Shown: positions 38,634 through 48,385, counted from the stretch's first letter. The stretch: DNA of 61,242 bases from Pelagibacteraceae bacterium AG-337-I02 (GCA_003282155.1 QBZY01000006.1:1-61242), one strand, 5' to 3'. Numbers and translations: made by a program. The notes: generated by a model from the sequence alone, not told the origin.

Positions 38634-40399
38634 TAAACTAAAATTTTTCCTTTTTCGGCAGATTTTTTATCTTGTTTTTGATCCTTACTTAACATCATTT
38701 CATTATGAGCAGAACCACTTTGAATCATAGGAAAGCAATTCTCTTCTTTAGTGACCCAAATATCTGCAATTACAGTATTTTTAGTTTCTATCATTTGAGT
38801 AATTACATCATCAAGGTCATCAGTAGTCTTTGCTCTTAAACCTACTGCTTTATAACTTTCTGCTAACTTTACAAAATCAGGTAAGCTATCAGTATAACTT
38901 TCAGAATACCTACCTCCATGCAATAACTCTTGCCATTGTCTAACCATTCCCATGTATTCATTGTTTAAAATAAATATTTTGACTGGAAGTCTATACTGAA
39001 TAGCGGTACTCATTTCTTGAATATTCATAAGGATTGATGCATCACCAGCTATATCAACAACCAAAGCATCGGGATTACCTACCTGTGCTCCAATTGCAGC
39101 GGGAAAACCATATCCCATAGTTCCTAAACCACCTGACGTCAACCATCTATTTGGTTCCTCAAATTTATAAAATTGAGCAGCCCACATTTGATGCTGGCCT
39201 ACTTCAGTAGTAATAAATGTTTTTGTATTTTTTGTTAACTCATAAAGTCTTTGTACCGCATACTGAGGCTTAATCTGTTTTCCCTCATTATTATAATTAA
39301 GACAATCTATTTCTTTCCATTTATTAATTTTATCCCACCATGATTTTAATGACTCAGTATCTATTTTATAATTTTTTTCTTTCCAGATAGAAATCATTTT
39401 ATCTACAACTTGCTTAACATCACCTATTATCGGAACATCAACATTAATAGTTTTATTGATATTACTTTCGTCAATATCAATATGGATCTTCTTTGAGTTA
39501 GGAGAGAAGGCATCAAGTCTTCCAGTGACTCTATCATCAAATCTTGCACCAATATTAATCATGACATCACATTCATGCATTGCCATATTAGCTTCATACA
39601 TCCCATGCATTCCAAGCATACCAAGTGAATTTTTATCTAATGAACCTACTACACCAAGACCCATTAATGTCATTGTAACTGGTGATCCAACCATATTTAT
39701 AAATTCTCTAACTAATTTTGAGGCTTTTGGTCCAGAATTAATACATCCACCTCCAACATAAAAAATTGGTTTTTTTGCTTTTGCAATTAATTCAACAGCT
39801 TCTTCGATTTTACTTTTTTCAAAATCAGGACTTGGCTCAAACAATCTATGAGATGGGATAATAATTTTATTTTTTTCTTCGTAAGTACCCTTAGCAAACT
39901 GAACATCTTTTGGAATATCAATTAATACAGGTCCAGGCCTTCCATTTTGTGCTATGGTAAAAGCTTCATGAAAAACAGATGATAGCTTATTTACATCTTT
40001 CACTAAATAGTTATGTTTTGTACATGGTCTTGTTATTCCAGTTGTGTCACATTCTTGAAAGGCGTCACTTCCTATTAAATGAGTTGGTACTTGTCCTGTA
40101 ATACATACAACTGGAACACTATCCATCATTGCGTCAGTTAATCCTGTAACGACATTTGTTGCTCCAGGTCCTGAAGTAACAAGAACTACTCCAGTTTTCC
40201 CTGTAGACCTTGCATAACCTTCAGCAGCATGAATAGCGCCACCCTCTTGTCTTACTAAAACGTGCTTAATTGAATTCTGTTTAAATAAAGTATCGTATAT
40301 AGGTAATACAGCACCACCAGGATATCCAAATACTACTTCTACGCCTTGCTCAGCTAAGCTTTTTAAGACAATTTCAGCACCTGTAATTTCATTATTCAT
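38633..40399 (-). CDS. ilvB: acetolactate synthase large subunit
   Basis: ThDP-dependent enzyme making acetolactate/acetohydroxybutyrate. 588 aa. GAEIVLKSLAEQGVEVVFGY with the catalytic Glu in LVRQEGGAIHAAEGYAR, TSGPGATNVVTG, and the ThDP-binding GDASILMNIQEMSTAIQY...NNEYMGMVRQWQ are all clear. Alphaproteobacterial type (also named ilvI). miaA lies 53 bases upstream; no attenuator leader peptide was recognised in that space. Confidence 0.97.
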
Positions 40400-40452
40400 T
40401 GATCTAAGCTCATAGGCTGTGGATAAAATAAAATCAATAAATTAGTTCAATT

Positions 40453-41370
40453 TTAGTCTAAATTAATGGAATTTAATTCAATTTCATCTGGAAATTGGTC
40501 AAATTTTTTAAAAATATTAAGATTTGAAGATCTCCACCAAGTGTGCTGTCTTTTTACATAATTTCTAGTTACCTGCTGAATTTTAGAAATACATTCTTTA
40601 ATTGATACTTCGTTATTAAGATAAGATTGAATTTCAGGAACGCCATGAGCTTTCATTATTGGTAAACTATTATTATAATTTAATTTAAGTAAATTTTTGA
40701 CTTCCTCTATCGCGCCATCTTGTATCATTACATGTGTTCTATTATCTACTCTTTTATAATTTGCACTTTTTTCAGGAAGAAACAATAAAATTTTATAATC
40801 TACCAAATTAATTAATTTTTTATTTTTATTTTGTTTCCAATCACTAAATTTTTTCTTAGTAAAATAATTAACTTCCCAAATTCTTTTTATTCTTTGACTA
40901 TCATTAGGAGAAATATTTTTCATTGCATTACTATCGAGTTCTTTAACTAAATTAAAAAAATTTTCCTTACCAATTTTTGAAATCACTTTGTCCGATTCTA
41001 GTTTTACTTTTTCTGGAATAGATGGAATTGAAACGATTCCATTAATTAGAGATTCTATGTAAAGACCAGTGCCTCCAACTAAAATAGGTTTTATATTTTT
41101 ATCAAGTAAGTAATTAATTTTTTTTGATGCTTCCTCGCACCATTTTTGTACATTAAATCTAACATCACCTTTTACAAAACCATATAGATGGTGATTAATT
41201 TTTTTTTGATCATTTACAGTTGGTCTAGCAGTTAAGATACTTAAATCTCTATAAATCTGCATACTATCAGCATTTATAATCTCGCCTTTTAGTTTGTTGG
41301 CTAGGCTTAATGCAAATTTTGATTTTCCTGATGCAGTGGGCCCTAATACAAAATAGATTTGAGTTTTCAA
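40453..41370 (-). CDS. miaA: tRNA dimethylallyltransferase
   Basis: Adds the i6 group to A37 of tRNAs reading UNN codons. The P-loop is VLGPTASGKSKFALSLA; NADSMQIYRDLSILTARP, VGGTGLYIESLING and NDSQRIKRIWEV follow. 305 aa. Its start overlaps the end of the Do-family protease gene by 4 bases. Confidence 0.96.
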   Translation of the reverse strand: MKTQIYFVLGPTASGKSKFALSLANKLKGEIINADSMQIYRDLSILTARPTVNDQKKINHHLYGFVKGDVRFNVQKWCEEASKKINYLLDKNIKPILVGGTGLYIESLINGIVSIPSIPEKVKLESDKVISKIGKENFFNLVKELDSNAMKNISPNDSQRIKRIWEVNYFTKKKFSDWKQNKNKKLINLVDYKILLFLPEKSANYKRVDNRTHVMIQDGAIEEVKNLLKLNYNNSLPIMKAHGVPEIQSYLNNEVSIKECISKIQQVTRNYVKRQHTWWRSSNLNIFKKFDQFPDEIELNSINLD

Positions 41371-42740
41371 TTATTTTTAAATTTAATTGTTACCCAATTT
41401 TGCTCATCATCTCTAATTATTTTAAGTAATAATGAGGATCTACCTGTTTTTTCTAAAGAATTTACTAATTCTACGAATGTACTAATGTTGTTAACAATCT
41501 CTCTATTAACTTCAGTAATAATATCTCCATTTATCAGACTACTATCGACATCATCAACTGAAATTACTTTAACTCCATTATCATGATCTTCAATTGTAAT
41601 TCCTAAAGATTCTATTTTTAAATTACTTTCGATATTTGGGATTGTTTTTCTTTCTGTGACTACTTCTCCAGGTAATTCCCCTAATATAACCTCAATATTA
41701 ATTTTTTTATTTTTTCTCCAAACTTCTAATATTGCTGTAGAGCCAACGTCTGATTCTGCAACAACTCTCGGTAAATCAGGCATTTTGTTAATTTCAATAT
41801 TATTAAATTTTAAAATTACGTCACCAGGTTCTAATCCAGCAGTTTTTGAAGGTCCATTAGGATTAACATTTGAAATGAATGCACCTTTTTGATCAGGCAA
41901 TCCAAGACTTTCTGCAAAATCCTTTGTAACAGGTTGTATTTGTACACCTAACCAACCTCTTTTTGTTTTTCCAAAATCTTTCAATTGTTGAACTATTTTT
42001 TTTGCACTATTCGCAGGTATAGCAAATCCTAAACCAATACTTCCACCTGTCTGTGATACAATTGCTGTATTAATACCTATTACTTCACCATCTAAATTAA
42101 ATAGTGGCCCACCCGAATTTCCTCTATTGATAGATGCATCAGTTTGTAAAAATTTTACATATGGCCCACTCCCCAAGTCTCTTGAAATTGCAGATATAAT
42201 ACCAGCAGTTACAGTACCACCTAATCCAAGAGGGTTTCCAATTGCTATTGACCAATCTCCAACTCTCATATTATCAGAATTTCCCCAAGAAACATAAGTA
42301 AGTTTTTTATTTTGAGGATCAATTTTTAATACAGCTATATCTGCTTTTGGATCTCTGCCAAGTAACTGAGCAGTAAATTCTGTTTCATCATTTAATATAA
42401 CTGTTATTTCATCTGCTCCTTCAATTACATGATTATTTGTAACAACTATACCGTCTTCACTTATTATGAAGCCAGATCCAAGTCCTGTCATAGGTCTTTG
42501 TGATCTTCTTTGATCTCTATCAAAATATTCTTTAAAAAATTCATCAAAAGGAGATCCCTCTGGAAATTGAGGTATTTGATTTTGTCCATTATTTTCAACG
42601 ATAGTAGTCGAAGCGATGCTGACTACTGCTGGAGATAATTGTTCAACTAAGTCTGCAAAGCTCTCAGGAACTGCAAATAAGGGTTTAGAAAAAAAAATGA
42701 TACTTACAAATAAAAATTTAAATCTCATTTTAGTTATCAT
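41367..42740 (-). CDS. degP: Do/DegQ family periplasmic serine protease
   Basis: HtrA-type protease/chaperone of the envelope. Signal peptide (FKFLFVSIIFFSKPLFA), then the trypsin-like domain with His in VVTNNHVIEGADE, Asp in PKADIAVLKID and Ser in INRGNSGGPLFNLDGE, then two PDZ domains (about residues 250-340 and 370-450). 457 aa. Located next to hflKC and DUF2065, as in many Alphaproteobacteria. DegP versus DegQ cannot be separated by eye. Confidence 0.93.
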   Translation of the reverse strand: MITKMRFKFLFVSIIFFSKPLFAVPESFADLVEQLSPAVVSIASTTIVENNGQNQIPQFPEGSPFDEFFKEYFDRDQRRSQRPMTGLGSGFIISEDGIVVTNNHVIEGADEITVILNDETEFTAQLLGRDPKADIAVLKIDPQNKKLTYVSWGNSDNMRVGDWSIAIGNPLGLGGTVTAGIISAISRDLGSGPYVKFLQTDASINRGNSGGPLFNLDGEVIGINTAIVSQTGGSIGLGFAIPANSAKKIVQQLKDFGKTKRGWLGVQIQPVTKDFAESLGLPDQKGAFISNVNPNGPSKTAGLEPGDVILKFNNIEINKMPDLPRVVAESDVGSTAILEVWRKNKKINIEVILGELPGEVVTERKTIPNIESNLKIESLGITIEDHDNGVKVISVDDVDSSLINGDIITEVNREIVNNISTFVELVNSLEKTGRSSLLLKIIRDDEQNWVTIKFKNN

Positions 42741-42930
42741 AATATTTGAAAGTGAAATAAATAAGGCATAATCCCATCAAAGCACAAAATGCACTTATAT
42801 TTTTTATAGTATGAGGGTTAATTGCACTTAAAATATTTAGTAATTTATTTAAGTAGTTAGCAAGAAAAAAATATAGAGCTCCCTCTATGATCAGCACTAG
42901 ACCAATGCTAGTAAATAAAATTTCAGACAT
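42730..42930 (-). CDS. DUF2065 small membrane protein
   Basis: 66 aa with two predicted helices: FTSIGLVLIIEGALYFFLA and ISAFCALMGLCLIYFTFKY. This matches the small family found between hflC and the Do protease in Proteobacteria. It shares one base with hflC and overlaps the protease gene by 11 bases. Function unknown; context suggests a role with the HflKC/FtsH complex. Confidence 0.85.
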   Translation of the reverse strand: MSEILFTSIGLVLIIEGALYFFLANYLNKLLNILSAINPHTIKNISAFCALMGLCLIYFTFKYYDN

Positions 42931-43805
42931 TAATTCTGGAGATCTATTTCACCAAAAAACTTTTCACAAACTTCACCGGGTGCAATGACCATCGACATTT
43001 CAGTGTCACCAAAAGTATCTTTACATGCTTGCATTGTTCTTAAAAAATCGAAGAATTCTTCATCAAGACTATATGCATCGCCCAGTATTTTATTTTTTGA
43101 AGCATCTCCTTCACCTCTTAAAATCGATGAAGTTCTCTCAGCTTCTGCAATTATAACAGTTTGCTGTCTATCAGCAGAAGCAACAATTTCTTTAGAAAGT
43201 TCTTCACCTTCAGCTCTCAATAAATTAGCCTCTTTTTCACGCTCTGAACGCATTCTTTGATAAACATTGTTGGAAACTTGTTCAGTTAAGTCTGTTCTTC
43301 CAATTCTAATATCTGCGATTTTCACTCCGTAAGAATCTTCATTAATTTTTATTTGTTCTTCTATTTCAGCCATAATTTGAATTCTTTGATTACTTAATAA
43401 CGATGTTAGTGAGTACTTTGCTATAACACCTCTTACTGCTGCGTTAATAATTCTACCAAATCTATCAGAGAATGTTGTTTCGTTTCTAACTGTCTGATAA
43501 AATTTTAGTGGATCAACAATATTATATCTAGCAAATGAGTCAACTATAATTCTTTTTTGATCAGATAAAATCATTTCCTCAGGTTGTGGATCTAGATTTA
43601 ATAATCTTGAGTCTAAAAATACAGCGTCTTGTATAAATGGGATTTTAAACTGTAATCCAGGTTTAGTAACTACTTTTCTTGGATCACCAAACTGAAGAAC
43701 AAGTGCTTGTTTAGTTTCATTGACTATGAAAAAAGCACCAGTAAAGGTTAAAAATAAGATGAAAAGTACTAATACAATTAATAAGTTTCTCGCACTAAAT
43801 CTCAT
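42930..43805 (-). CDS. hflC: HflC, FtsH-associated SPFH/band 7 protein
   Basis: Forms a ring with HflK around the FtsH protease and modulates membrane protein turnover. N-terminal membrane helix (LLIVLVLFILFLTFTGAFFI), then the band 7 domain starting VNETKQALVLQFGDPR and coiled region RMRSEREKEANLLRAEGEEL. 291 aa. One base downstream of hflK. Confidence 0.95.
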   Translation of the reverse strand: MRFSARNLLIVLVLFILFLTFTGAFFIVNETKQALVLQFGDPRKVVTKPGLQFKIPFIQDAVFLDSRLLNLDPQPEEMILSDQKRIIVDSFARYNIVDPLKFYQTVRNETTFSDRFGRIINAAVRGVIAKYSLTSLLSNQRIQIMAEIEEQIKINEDSYGVKIADIRIGRTDLTEQVSNNVYQRMRSEREKEANLLRAEGEELSKEIVASADRQQTVIIAEAERTSSILRGEGDASKNKILGDAYSLDEEFFDFLRTMQACKDTFGDTEMSMVIAPGEVCEKFFGEIDLQN

Positions 43806-43806
43806 A

Positions 43807-44895
43807 CTAATTTGTTCCTGATTTTTTTAATTCATTAAGAGGTAGATATGGAACTACTCCTTGGCCATTACCGGTATCATCTAAAATAATTTTGTTCTTA
43901 CCCTCTAAAACTTCCCTTAGAGTTTCTAAATAAATTCTTCTCTTAGTAACTTCTTTTGCATCTTTGTAACTATTGTATACGTCAATAAAGTTTTGAGCTA
44001 CACCTTCTGCTTGTTTTACTACTTGTTCTTTGTAAGCTGTTGCTCCTTCTACGAGTTTGGCTGCCTCACCACGTGCGTTAGGAACAATTCTATTTAAATA
44101 AGTATTAGCCTCGTTAACCAATCTCTCTTTATCTTGTCTAGCTCTTTGAACTTCATCAAAAGCGTCTATAACTTGATCAGGTGGATCAACACTTTGTAAT
44201 TGAACAGATTGAACCAAAACTCCACTTTCATATGAGTCTAATACAATTTGAAGTTCATTTCTTACTACTTGCTCAACCTCCTGTCGACCTTCAGTAAGTA
44301 AGAATTGAAGATCTCTTTGACCTACAACTTCACGCACTACACTCTCTGACATGTCTTTTACTGTTAATTCTGGGTTTCTAAGTTTAAATAAAAAATTACC
44401 GGCGTCTTTAATTTTAAACAAGACAGTAAATGCAACATCTGCAATATTTTGATCTCCTGTTAACATTAAACTTTCTTCTATAACTTTTCTTTCAGCACTA
44501 GAATTTGAAGCAAAGCCTAAATCACTTGCACTTCTAAAACCTACATTTATTTTTCTAATAACTTCTACTTTCGGTGTAACTGTTTTCCCTATTGGAGTTG
44601 GAAAAAAATAATGAAGACCTGGTTCAGTAGTTTGACCATTCCATTTTCCAAATAAAAGTTCTACACCTTGTTCATCAGGCTCAACTCTGTAAAAACCTGT
44701 AGCTAACCATATTAACAATGCTACTACAATAAAGATTGAAATATTTCGTCTTCCACCAAATTTAAAATTACCAAATCTGTCTTTTGCTTTTTTTATTGAA
44801 TCTTCAAAGTCTTTTCTATTAGAGCCACCACCAGAACCGCCTGAGCCCCATGGATTGTTGTTTCCACCTGATGCCCAGGGATTATTATCGTTCAT
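43807..44895 (-). CDS. hflK: HflK, FtsH-associated SPFH/band 7 protein
   Basis: Partner of HflC. N-terminal Gly/Asn/Ser-rich segment (NNNPWGSGGSGGGSN), membrane helix ISIFIVVALLIWLATGFYRV, band 7 domain from EPDEQGVELLFGKWNG, and helical tail ARQDKERLVNEANTYLNRI. 362 aa. First gene of an 18-gene minus-strand run; diverges from mrp with about 100 bases between that must hold both promoters. Confidence 0.95.
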   Translation of the reverse strand: MNDNNPWASGGNNNPWGSGGSGGGSNRKDFEDSIKKAKDRFGNFKFGGRRNISIFIVVALLIWLATGFYRVEPDEQGVELLFGKWNGQTTEPGLHYFFPTPIGKTVTPKVEVIRKINVGFRSASDLGFASNSSAERKVIEESLMLTGDQNIADVAFTVLFKIKDAGNFLFKLRNPELTVKDMSESVVREVVGQRDLQFLLTEGRQEVEQVVRNELQIVLDSYESGVLVQSVQLQSVDPPDQVIDAFDEVQRARQDKERLVNEANTYLNRIVPNARGEAAKLVEGATAYKEQVVKQAEGVAQNFIDVYNSYKDAKEVTKRRIYLETLREVLEGKNKIILDDTGNGQGVVPYLPLNELKKSGTN

Positions 44896-44997
44896 TTTTG
44901 TTCCTAATCATATATTCTTGATAAATTTCGATCTATCTACTAACACTAATTATATTAATTAATAACTAATATTTGAGTAAATCTGAAAAAATCAAGT

Positions 44998-46038
44998 ATG
45001 TCTGATGAAATTTTATCTTTAATTTATACATTTTCGAAGAAATTTAGTGATCCTGAAACAAATCTAAGTTTTGATCCTAAAAATCAAAACATTTCAGCAG
45101 TCGTAAAAAAAGGTAATGTAAATATTTACTTACTTGTTAAAGGTCAAAAAGAAGATTTATATATAAATATAGCAAGATTGCTTAAAAATAATGTTGAGCA
45201 AATATCTGGAGTACTCTCTGTGAATGTAATTGTAAACTCAGATGTAGAAAATACTAAAATAAATAATAATAATAAAAGATTTAAGATTGATGCAAAAAAT
45301 ATAGTAGCAATTGCTAGTGGTAAGGGTGGAGTTGGCAAATCAACATTTTCGGTAAATCTTGCTACAGCTTTAAGTTATCTAGATCTTAAAATTGGATTAC
45401 TAGATGCAGATATTTATGGTCCCAGTGTGCCCAGAATGATGGGTATTTCTAAAAAACCTATAATGAATGAAAACAAAAAACTTGTACCTTTAGAAAATTA
45501 TGGAATTAAATTGATGTCTATTGGCTTTATTCTTGACTCCGAGGCTCCAACAATTTGGAGAGGACCAATGGTCATGAAAGCATTAGAGCAAATGTTTAAT
45601 GGAGTTGAATGGGGTGAATTAGATTATCTAATAATTGATTTGCCACCTGGCACTGGAGATGCTCAGCTTACTTTGGCTCAAAGTTCAAAACTTTCTGGAT
45701 CAATTGTAATTTCTACACCTCAAGATGTAGCTCTTACTGATGCTAGAAAAGGAATAAATATGTTTAAAAAAGTTAATGTTGATATTCTTGGAATTGTTGA
45801 AAATATGAGCTACTTCATATGTGATAACTGTAATCAAAAACATCATATATTTTCTAAAGATGGTGTAAAAAAAGAAGCTGAAGAATTTAAAATACCTTTT
45901 TTAGGAGAAATTCCTATTGATACAAATTTAAGAATTCAATCAGACAACGGAATACCTGCTTTAATAGATAATCCTAATGGTGAAATTGCAAAAAAATTTA
46001 TGTCAATTGCTAAAAATTTAAAAAAATCTCTGGATTAA
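44998..46038 (+). CDS. mrp: Mrp/ApbC Fe-S cluster carrier ATPase
   Basis: P-loop scaffold that loads Fe-S clusters on target proteins. N-terminal MIP18/DUF59 domain (1-90), then deviant Walker A ASGKGGVGKSTFSVNLA, DADIYGPSVPRMMG, DYLIIDLPPGTGDAQLT, and the cluster-binding CxxC in SYFICDNCNQKH. 346 aa. Its 3' end overlaps that of convergent thyA by four bases. Confidence 0.96.
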   Translation: MSDEILSLIYTFSKKFSDPETNLSFDPKNQNISAVVKKGNVNIYLLVKGQKEDLYINIARLLKNNVEQISGVLSVNVIVNSDVENTKINNNNKRFKIDAKNIVAIASGKGGVGKSTFSVNLATALSYLDLKIGLLDADIYGPSVPRMMGISKKPIMNENKKLVPLENYGIKLMSIGFILDSEAPTIWRGPMVMKALEQMFNGVEWGELDYLIIDLPPGTGDAQLTLAQSSKLSGSIVISTPQDVALTDARKGINMFKKVNVDILGIVENMSYFICDNCNQKHHIFSKDGVKKEAEEFKIPFLGEIPIDTNLRIQSDNGIPALIDNPNGEIAKKFMSIAKNLKKSLD

Positions 46039-46865
46039 ACATTCATCATAGCATCAATTTTTTCATGATGTTGATAGTTTGCTAATTTAAAATCATCTAC
46101 GTTATATTTAAAAAAATCTTTTGTTTCGAATTGAAGGTCAGGTAATTTTTTAGGCGCTCTTTCTAATTGAATTTTAACCTGTTCAAAATGTTCTTTATAA
46201 ATGTGAAAATCTCCTAAAGAATGTACAAAAATTCCAACCTCTAAATTACACTCTCTAGCCAGCATATGAGTTAAAAGACTATAACTAGCTATGTTAAATG
46301 GAACTCCTAAGAACATATCACATGATCTTTGGTATAATTGACAACTTAATTTGTTATTTGAAATAAAAAATTGTGAAAATGCATGACATGCTGGCAATGA
46401 CATATTTTTAATTTCTGGAGGATTCCAAGCTGATATTATATGACGCCTTCCATTTGGATCTTCTTTCAGTCCTTTAATAAGGTTTAAGACTTGATCTTCT
46501 CCATTAAAATTTCTCCATTGAACTCCATAAATTTTACCAACATCTCCTTCAAATCGAGCTTTTGATTTCCAATAATCAGCTTGAGCATTTTGAGTCCAAA
46601 TTGTTTTTTTATCTTTTAAATTTTCTCTTGAATCGTTGTATAAAATTTCAACAAGTCTTCTCTCATCGTCTGAACCTTCAATAAACCACAATAACTCTGA
46701 AACTACAGATTTCCATGCTAATTGTTTAGTTGTTATTGCAGGAAAACCTTTGGATAAATCGTAATGCATTTGAAAACCAAATGATTTTCTGACGTTACCC
46801 GCTCTACTTTCAACATCTGTGCCATTATCATAACAATATTTTAACGCATCTAAATACTGTTTCAT
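46035..46865 (-). CDS. thyA: thymidylate synthase (ThyA type)
   Basis: Folate-dependent methylation of dUMP. I start at MKQYLDALKYCYDNG, whose ATG overlaps the folA stop; a slightly longer frame begins inside folA. The nucleophile Cys is in LPACHAFSQFFI, then LSCQLYQRSCDMFLGVPFNI. 276 aa. The ThyA form, which oxidises methylene-THF to DHF, matches the presence of folA next door. Confidence 0.96.
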   Translation of the reverse strand: MKQYLDALKYCYDNGTDVESRAGNVRKSFGFQMHYDLSKGFPAITTKQLAWKSVVSELLWFIEGSDDERRLVEILYNDSRENLKDKKTIWTQNAQADYWKSKARFEGDVGKIYGVQWRNFNGEDQVLNLIKGLKEDPNGRRHIISAWNPPEIKNMSLPACHAFSQFFISNNKLSCQLYQRSCDMFLGVPFNIASYSLLTHMLARECNLEVGIFVHSLGDFHIYKEHFEQVKIQLERAPKKLPDLQFETKDFFKYNVDDFKLANYQHHEKIDAMMNV

Positions 46866-47350
46866 TTTTCCCAAATCTCAAAATGACAAGAAGAATTTCC
46901 ATCAATTTTTTTTGTCATTTTCATATTTTTTTCTATTAAGGATACATCTATAAATTTTTCACAATTATAATTACCGTAGATTCTTGTAAGATAAAATTGT
47001 TCTATTAATTTAAAAGTTGAATTTATTATTTTTGAACCACCAATTATAAAAATATCCATATCTTTATATTTAGATTGAATATTTTGAATTTGATCATTTA
47101 CATTACCACTCAAGAAATAATCTGGCCCTGCTATTAATTCTTTATCTTTACTTGTAATTAAAACATTTATTCTGGATTTTAAAGGTGTAGGCATAAAAGG
47201 GTCTTCCCAAGTCTTTCTTCCCATTACAACAATTTGATTAATTGTGTTTTCTTTGAACCATTTCAAATCAATTGAATTTTTAGGCCAAGGCATACTTTTC
47301 CCTTTACTTATTCCACCTTTTTCATCAACTGCCATAATTGCTTTAATCAT
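46862..47350 (-). CDS. folA: dihydrofolate reductase
   Basis: Regenerates tetrahydrofolate used by ThyA. 162 aa; MIKAIMAVDEKGGISKGKSM then PWPKNSIDLKWFKENT (substrate region), VVMGRKTWED (NADPH), FIIGGSKIINS. Immediately upstream of and coupled to thyA. The nearest upstream feature is the tmRNA promoter on the other strand. Confidence 0.93.
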   Translation of the reverse strand: MIKAIMAVDEKGGISKGKSMPWPKNSIDLKWFKENTINQIVVMGRKTWEDPFMPTPLKSRINVLITSKDKELIAGPDYFLSGNVNDQIQNIQSKYKDMDIFIIGGSKIINSTFKLIEQFYLTRIYGNYNCEKFIDVSLIEKNMKMTKKIDGNSSCHFEIWEK

Positions 47351-47420
47351 TTTTTATAATTTATTTTCCTACATACTTAGTAGCAAATTATTTTTTAATT
47401 GCCATGTTTCAAGACAAATC

Positions 47421-47449
47421 TTTCAAGTATAAGTATTTTAAGGTATAAT
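47421..47449 (+). promoter_or_regulatory. predicted promoter of the tmRNA gene
   Basis: A perfect TATAAT -10 (47444-47449) with TTTCAA (47421-47426) 17 bases upstream. Initiation is expected near 47456, right at a small hairpin (GTTGC-ATT-GCAAC) that opens the precursor. The -35 is weak; the -10 is ideal. Confidence 0.55.
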
Positions 47450-47455
47450 AAATTT

Positions 47456-47715
47456 GTTGCATTGCAACTAAGATAATAAATGCTTTGTGCAATAAGTTAT
47501 TCGGACCCGGGGGCGGTACCCGGCGTCTCCACCAAATTATGGGGACGAAATAGGTTTGACGGTAATCCAAAGACGAAGACTTTATCCGGTATTGTACCAC
47601 CGTTATCGGGCTATTTTATAAACGCTAACGATAATAGATTAGCACTTGCTGCCTAGATTCTAGGTGAGCGCGGTCAGGGGCACCGAGCAACAGAACGCCC
47701 CGATGCATTCTTAAA
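47456..47715 (+). ncRNA. ssrA: two-piece (circularly permuted) tmRNA precursor
   Basis: tmRNA rescues stalled ribosomes and tags the nascent peptide. The conventional 3' end (T-arm CCGGG-GGCGGTA-CCCGG, then CGTCTCC and ACCA, ending 47534) lies upstream of the conventional 5' end (GGGGACG at 47541-47547, then AAATAGGTTTGACGG). CGTCTCC pairs with GGGGACG as the acceptor stem, with only AATTAT between the halves. This is the permuted arrangement known from Alphaproteobacteria, processed into acceptor (about 47456-47534) and coding (from 47541) pieces. After the tag, CGGT(47671-47674):ACCG(47682-47685) and GGGGC(47677-47681):GCCCC(47697-47701) form an H-type pseudoknot. Outer ends are estimates. 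Confidence 0.95.
47624..47656 (+). CDS. tmRNA tag reading frame
   Basis: Resume codon GCT at 47624, then codons giving ANDNRLALAA and a TAG stop. With the Ala delivered by the charged tmRNA, the appended tag would be AANDNRLALAA. It keeps the AANDN start expected for SspB binding and the terminal Leu-Ala-Ala expected for ClpXP recognition. The tag is ten codons long. No ATG or Shine-Dalgarno is expected or present. Confidence 0.9.
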   Translation, partial: ANDNRLALAA

Positions 47716-47792
47716 TTTTTATTCTTTTCTTTTTTTTTTTAAGGTTGCTCTAAATTTGTACCTAATGTGTGAGTAAATAAATAAGAATTTTT

Positions 47793-48149
47793 CTAATTTT
47801 CACCAAACCACTCCCAAATAACTTCAGCAATAATATCACAGCTTGTTCCACCTGATTCAATTACTAAAGCTGCTCCTTCTGCACCATTTTCCCAAGCCAA
47901 TTCTTGGCTTTCAGTTAAATGATCTAACTCTGATGAGTATCTTTCAAATCTAGGACTTTCTTGTAATCTTTCTGTTATTAAAGTGTAATATTGATTATCT
48001 ATACAGTTTTCTTCATAAACAAAGATTTGAACCCATAATCCTCCTAAAGTAGCTACATCCTCATTAGAAACTTCTACATCATGAAAGGCTAGAGCAGGAT
48101 TAACAAAAAATAAAAAGACTGTGATTTTTTTTATTAAATTTAAAAACAT
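47793..48149 (-). CDS. secreted protein of unknown function
   Basis: I recognise no family. Chosen start MFLNLIKKITVFLFFVNPALA gives a clean signal peptide (an ATG five codons earlier is possible). The mature part, about 98 aa, is acidic, starts FHDVEVSNEDVATLGG and has two Cys (ENCIDNQ and TSCDIIAE) that could form a disulfide, and a Trp-rich C-terminus VIWEWFGEN. It stands alone between the tmRNA gene and a 220-base ORF-free stretch. Confidence 0.7.
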   Translation of the reverse strand: MFLNLIKKITVFLFFVNPALAFHDVEVSNEDVATLGGLWVQIFVYEENCIDNQYYTLITERLQESPRFERYSSELDHLTESQELAWENGAEGAALVIESGGTSCDIIAEVIWEWFGEN

Positions 48150-48297
48150 AATTTTAACATACAATAAATTTTAAATAATTTAATTAAATTATTATATATC
48201 TTTTGTAATAAGTGCTTAATACGATTAAAAATACTCTCTTCTAAAAATAAATATAATATAAACTTTTTTAAGAAATAATTAGTAAATTAGCTTTGAT

Positions 48298-48381
48298 TTG
48301 CTTGTGATTTTGGGTGTTGGGTGTGAGTATTCGAATGAGGACTTGTTCACGCAAAGAGCTTCAGAACTCCTCACATTTTTA
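48298..48381 (+). ncRNA. candidate structured RNA in an ORF-free stretch (strand uncertain)
   Basis: Within the 220-base non-coding gap (48165-48385), this segment is much less AT-biased than its flanks. It contains TGTGAG (48322-48327) complementary to CTCACA (48370-48375), and the alternative TGAGGA (48336-48341) with TCCTCA (48368-48373); T5 follows on the plus strand. TATAAT at 48252-48257 could be a -10 box, but no convincing -35 was found. It is not a tRNA, SRP RNA or recognisable riboswitch. The rest of the gap is plain AT-rich sequence in which I see nothing. Confidence 0.35.
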
Positions 48382-48385
48382 TTTG

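Noticed and set aside
47409..47600. 63-residue minus-strand ORF over the tmRNA region
   Set aside because: It lies entirely across the permuted tmRNA gene on the other strand; its open frame reflects the structured GC-rich RNA, and it has no ribosome site or family likeness.
48322..48345. TTCGAAT resembling a tRNA T-loop
   Set aside because: No matching 5-bp T-stem, acceptor stem or anticodon arm can be built around it.
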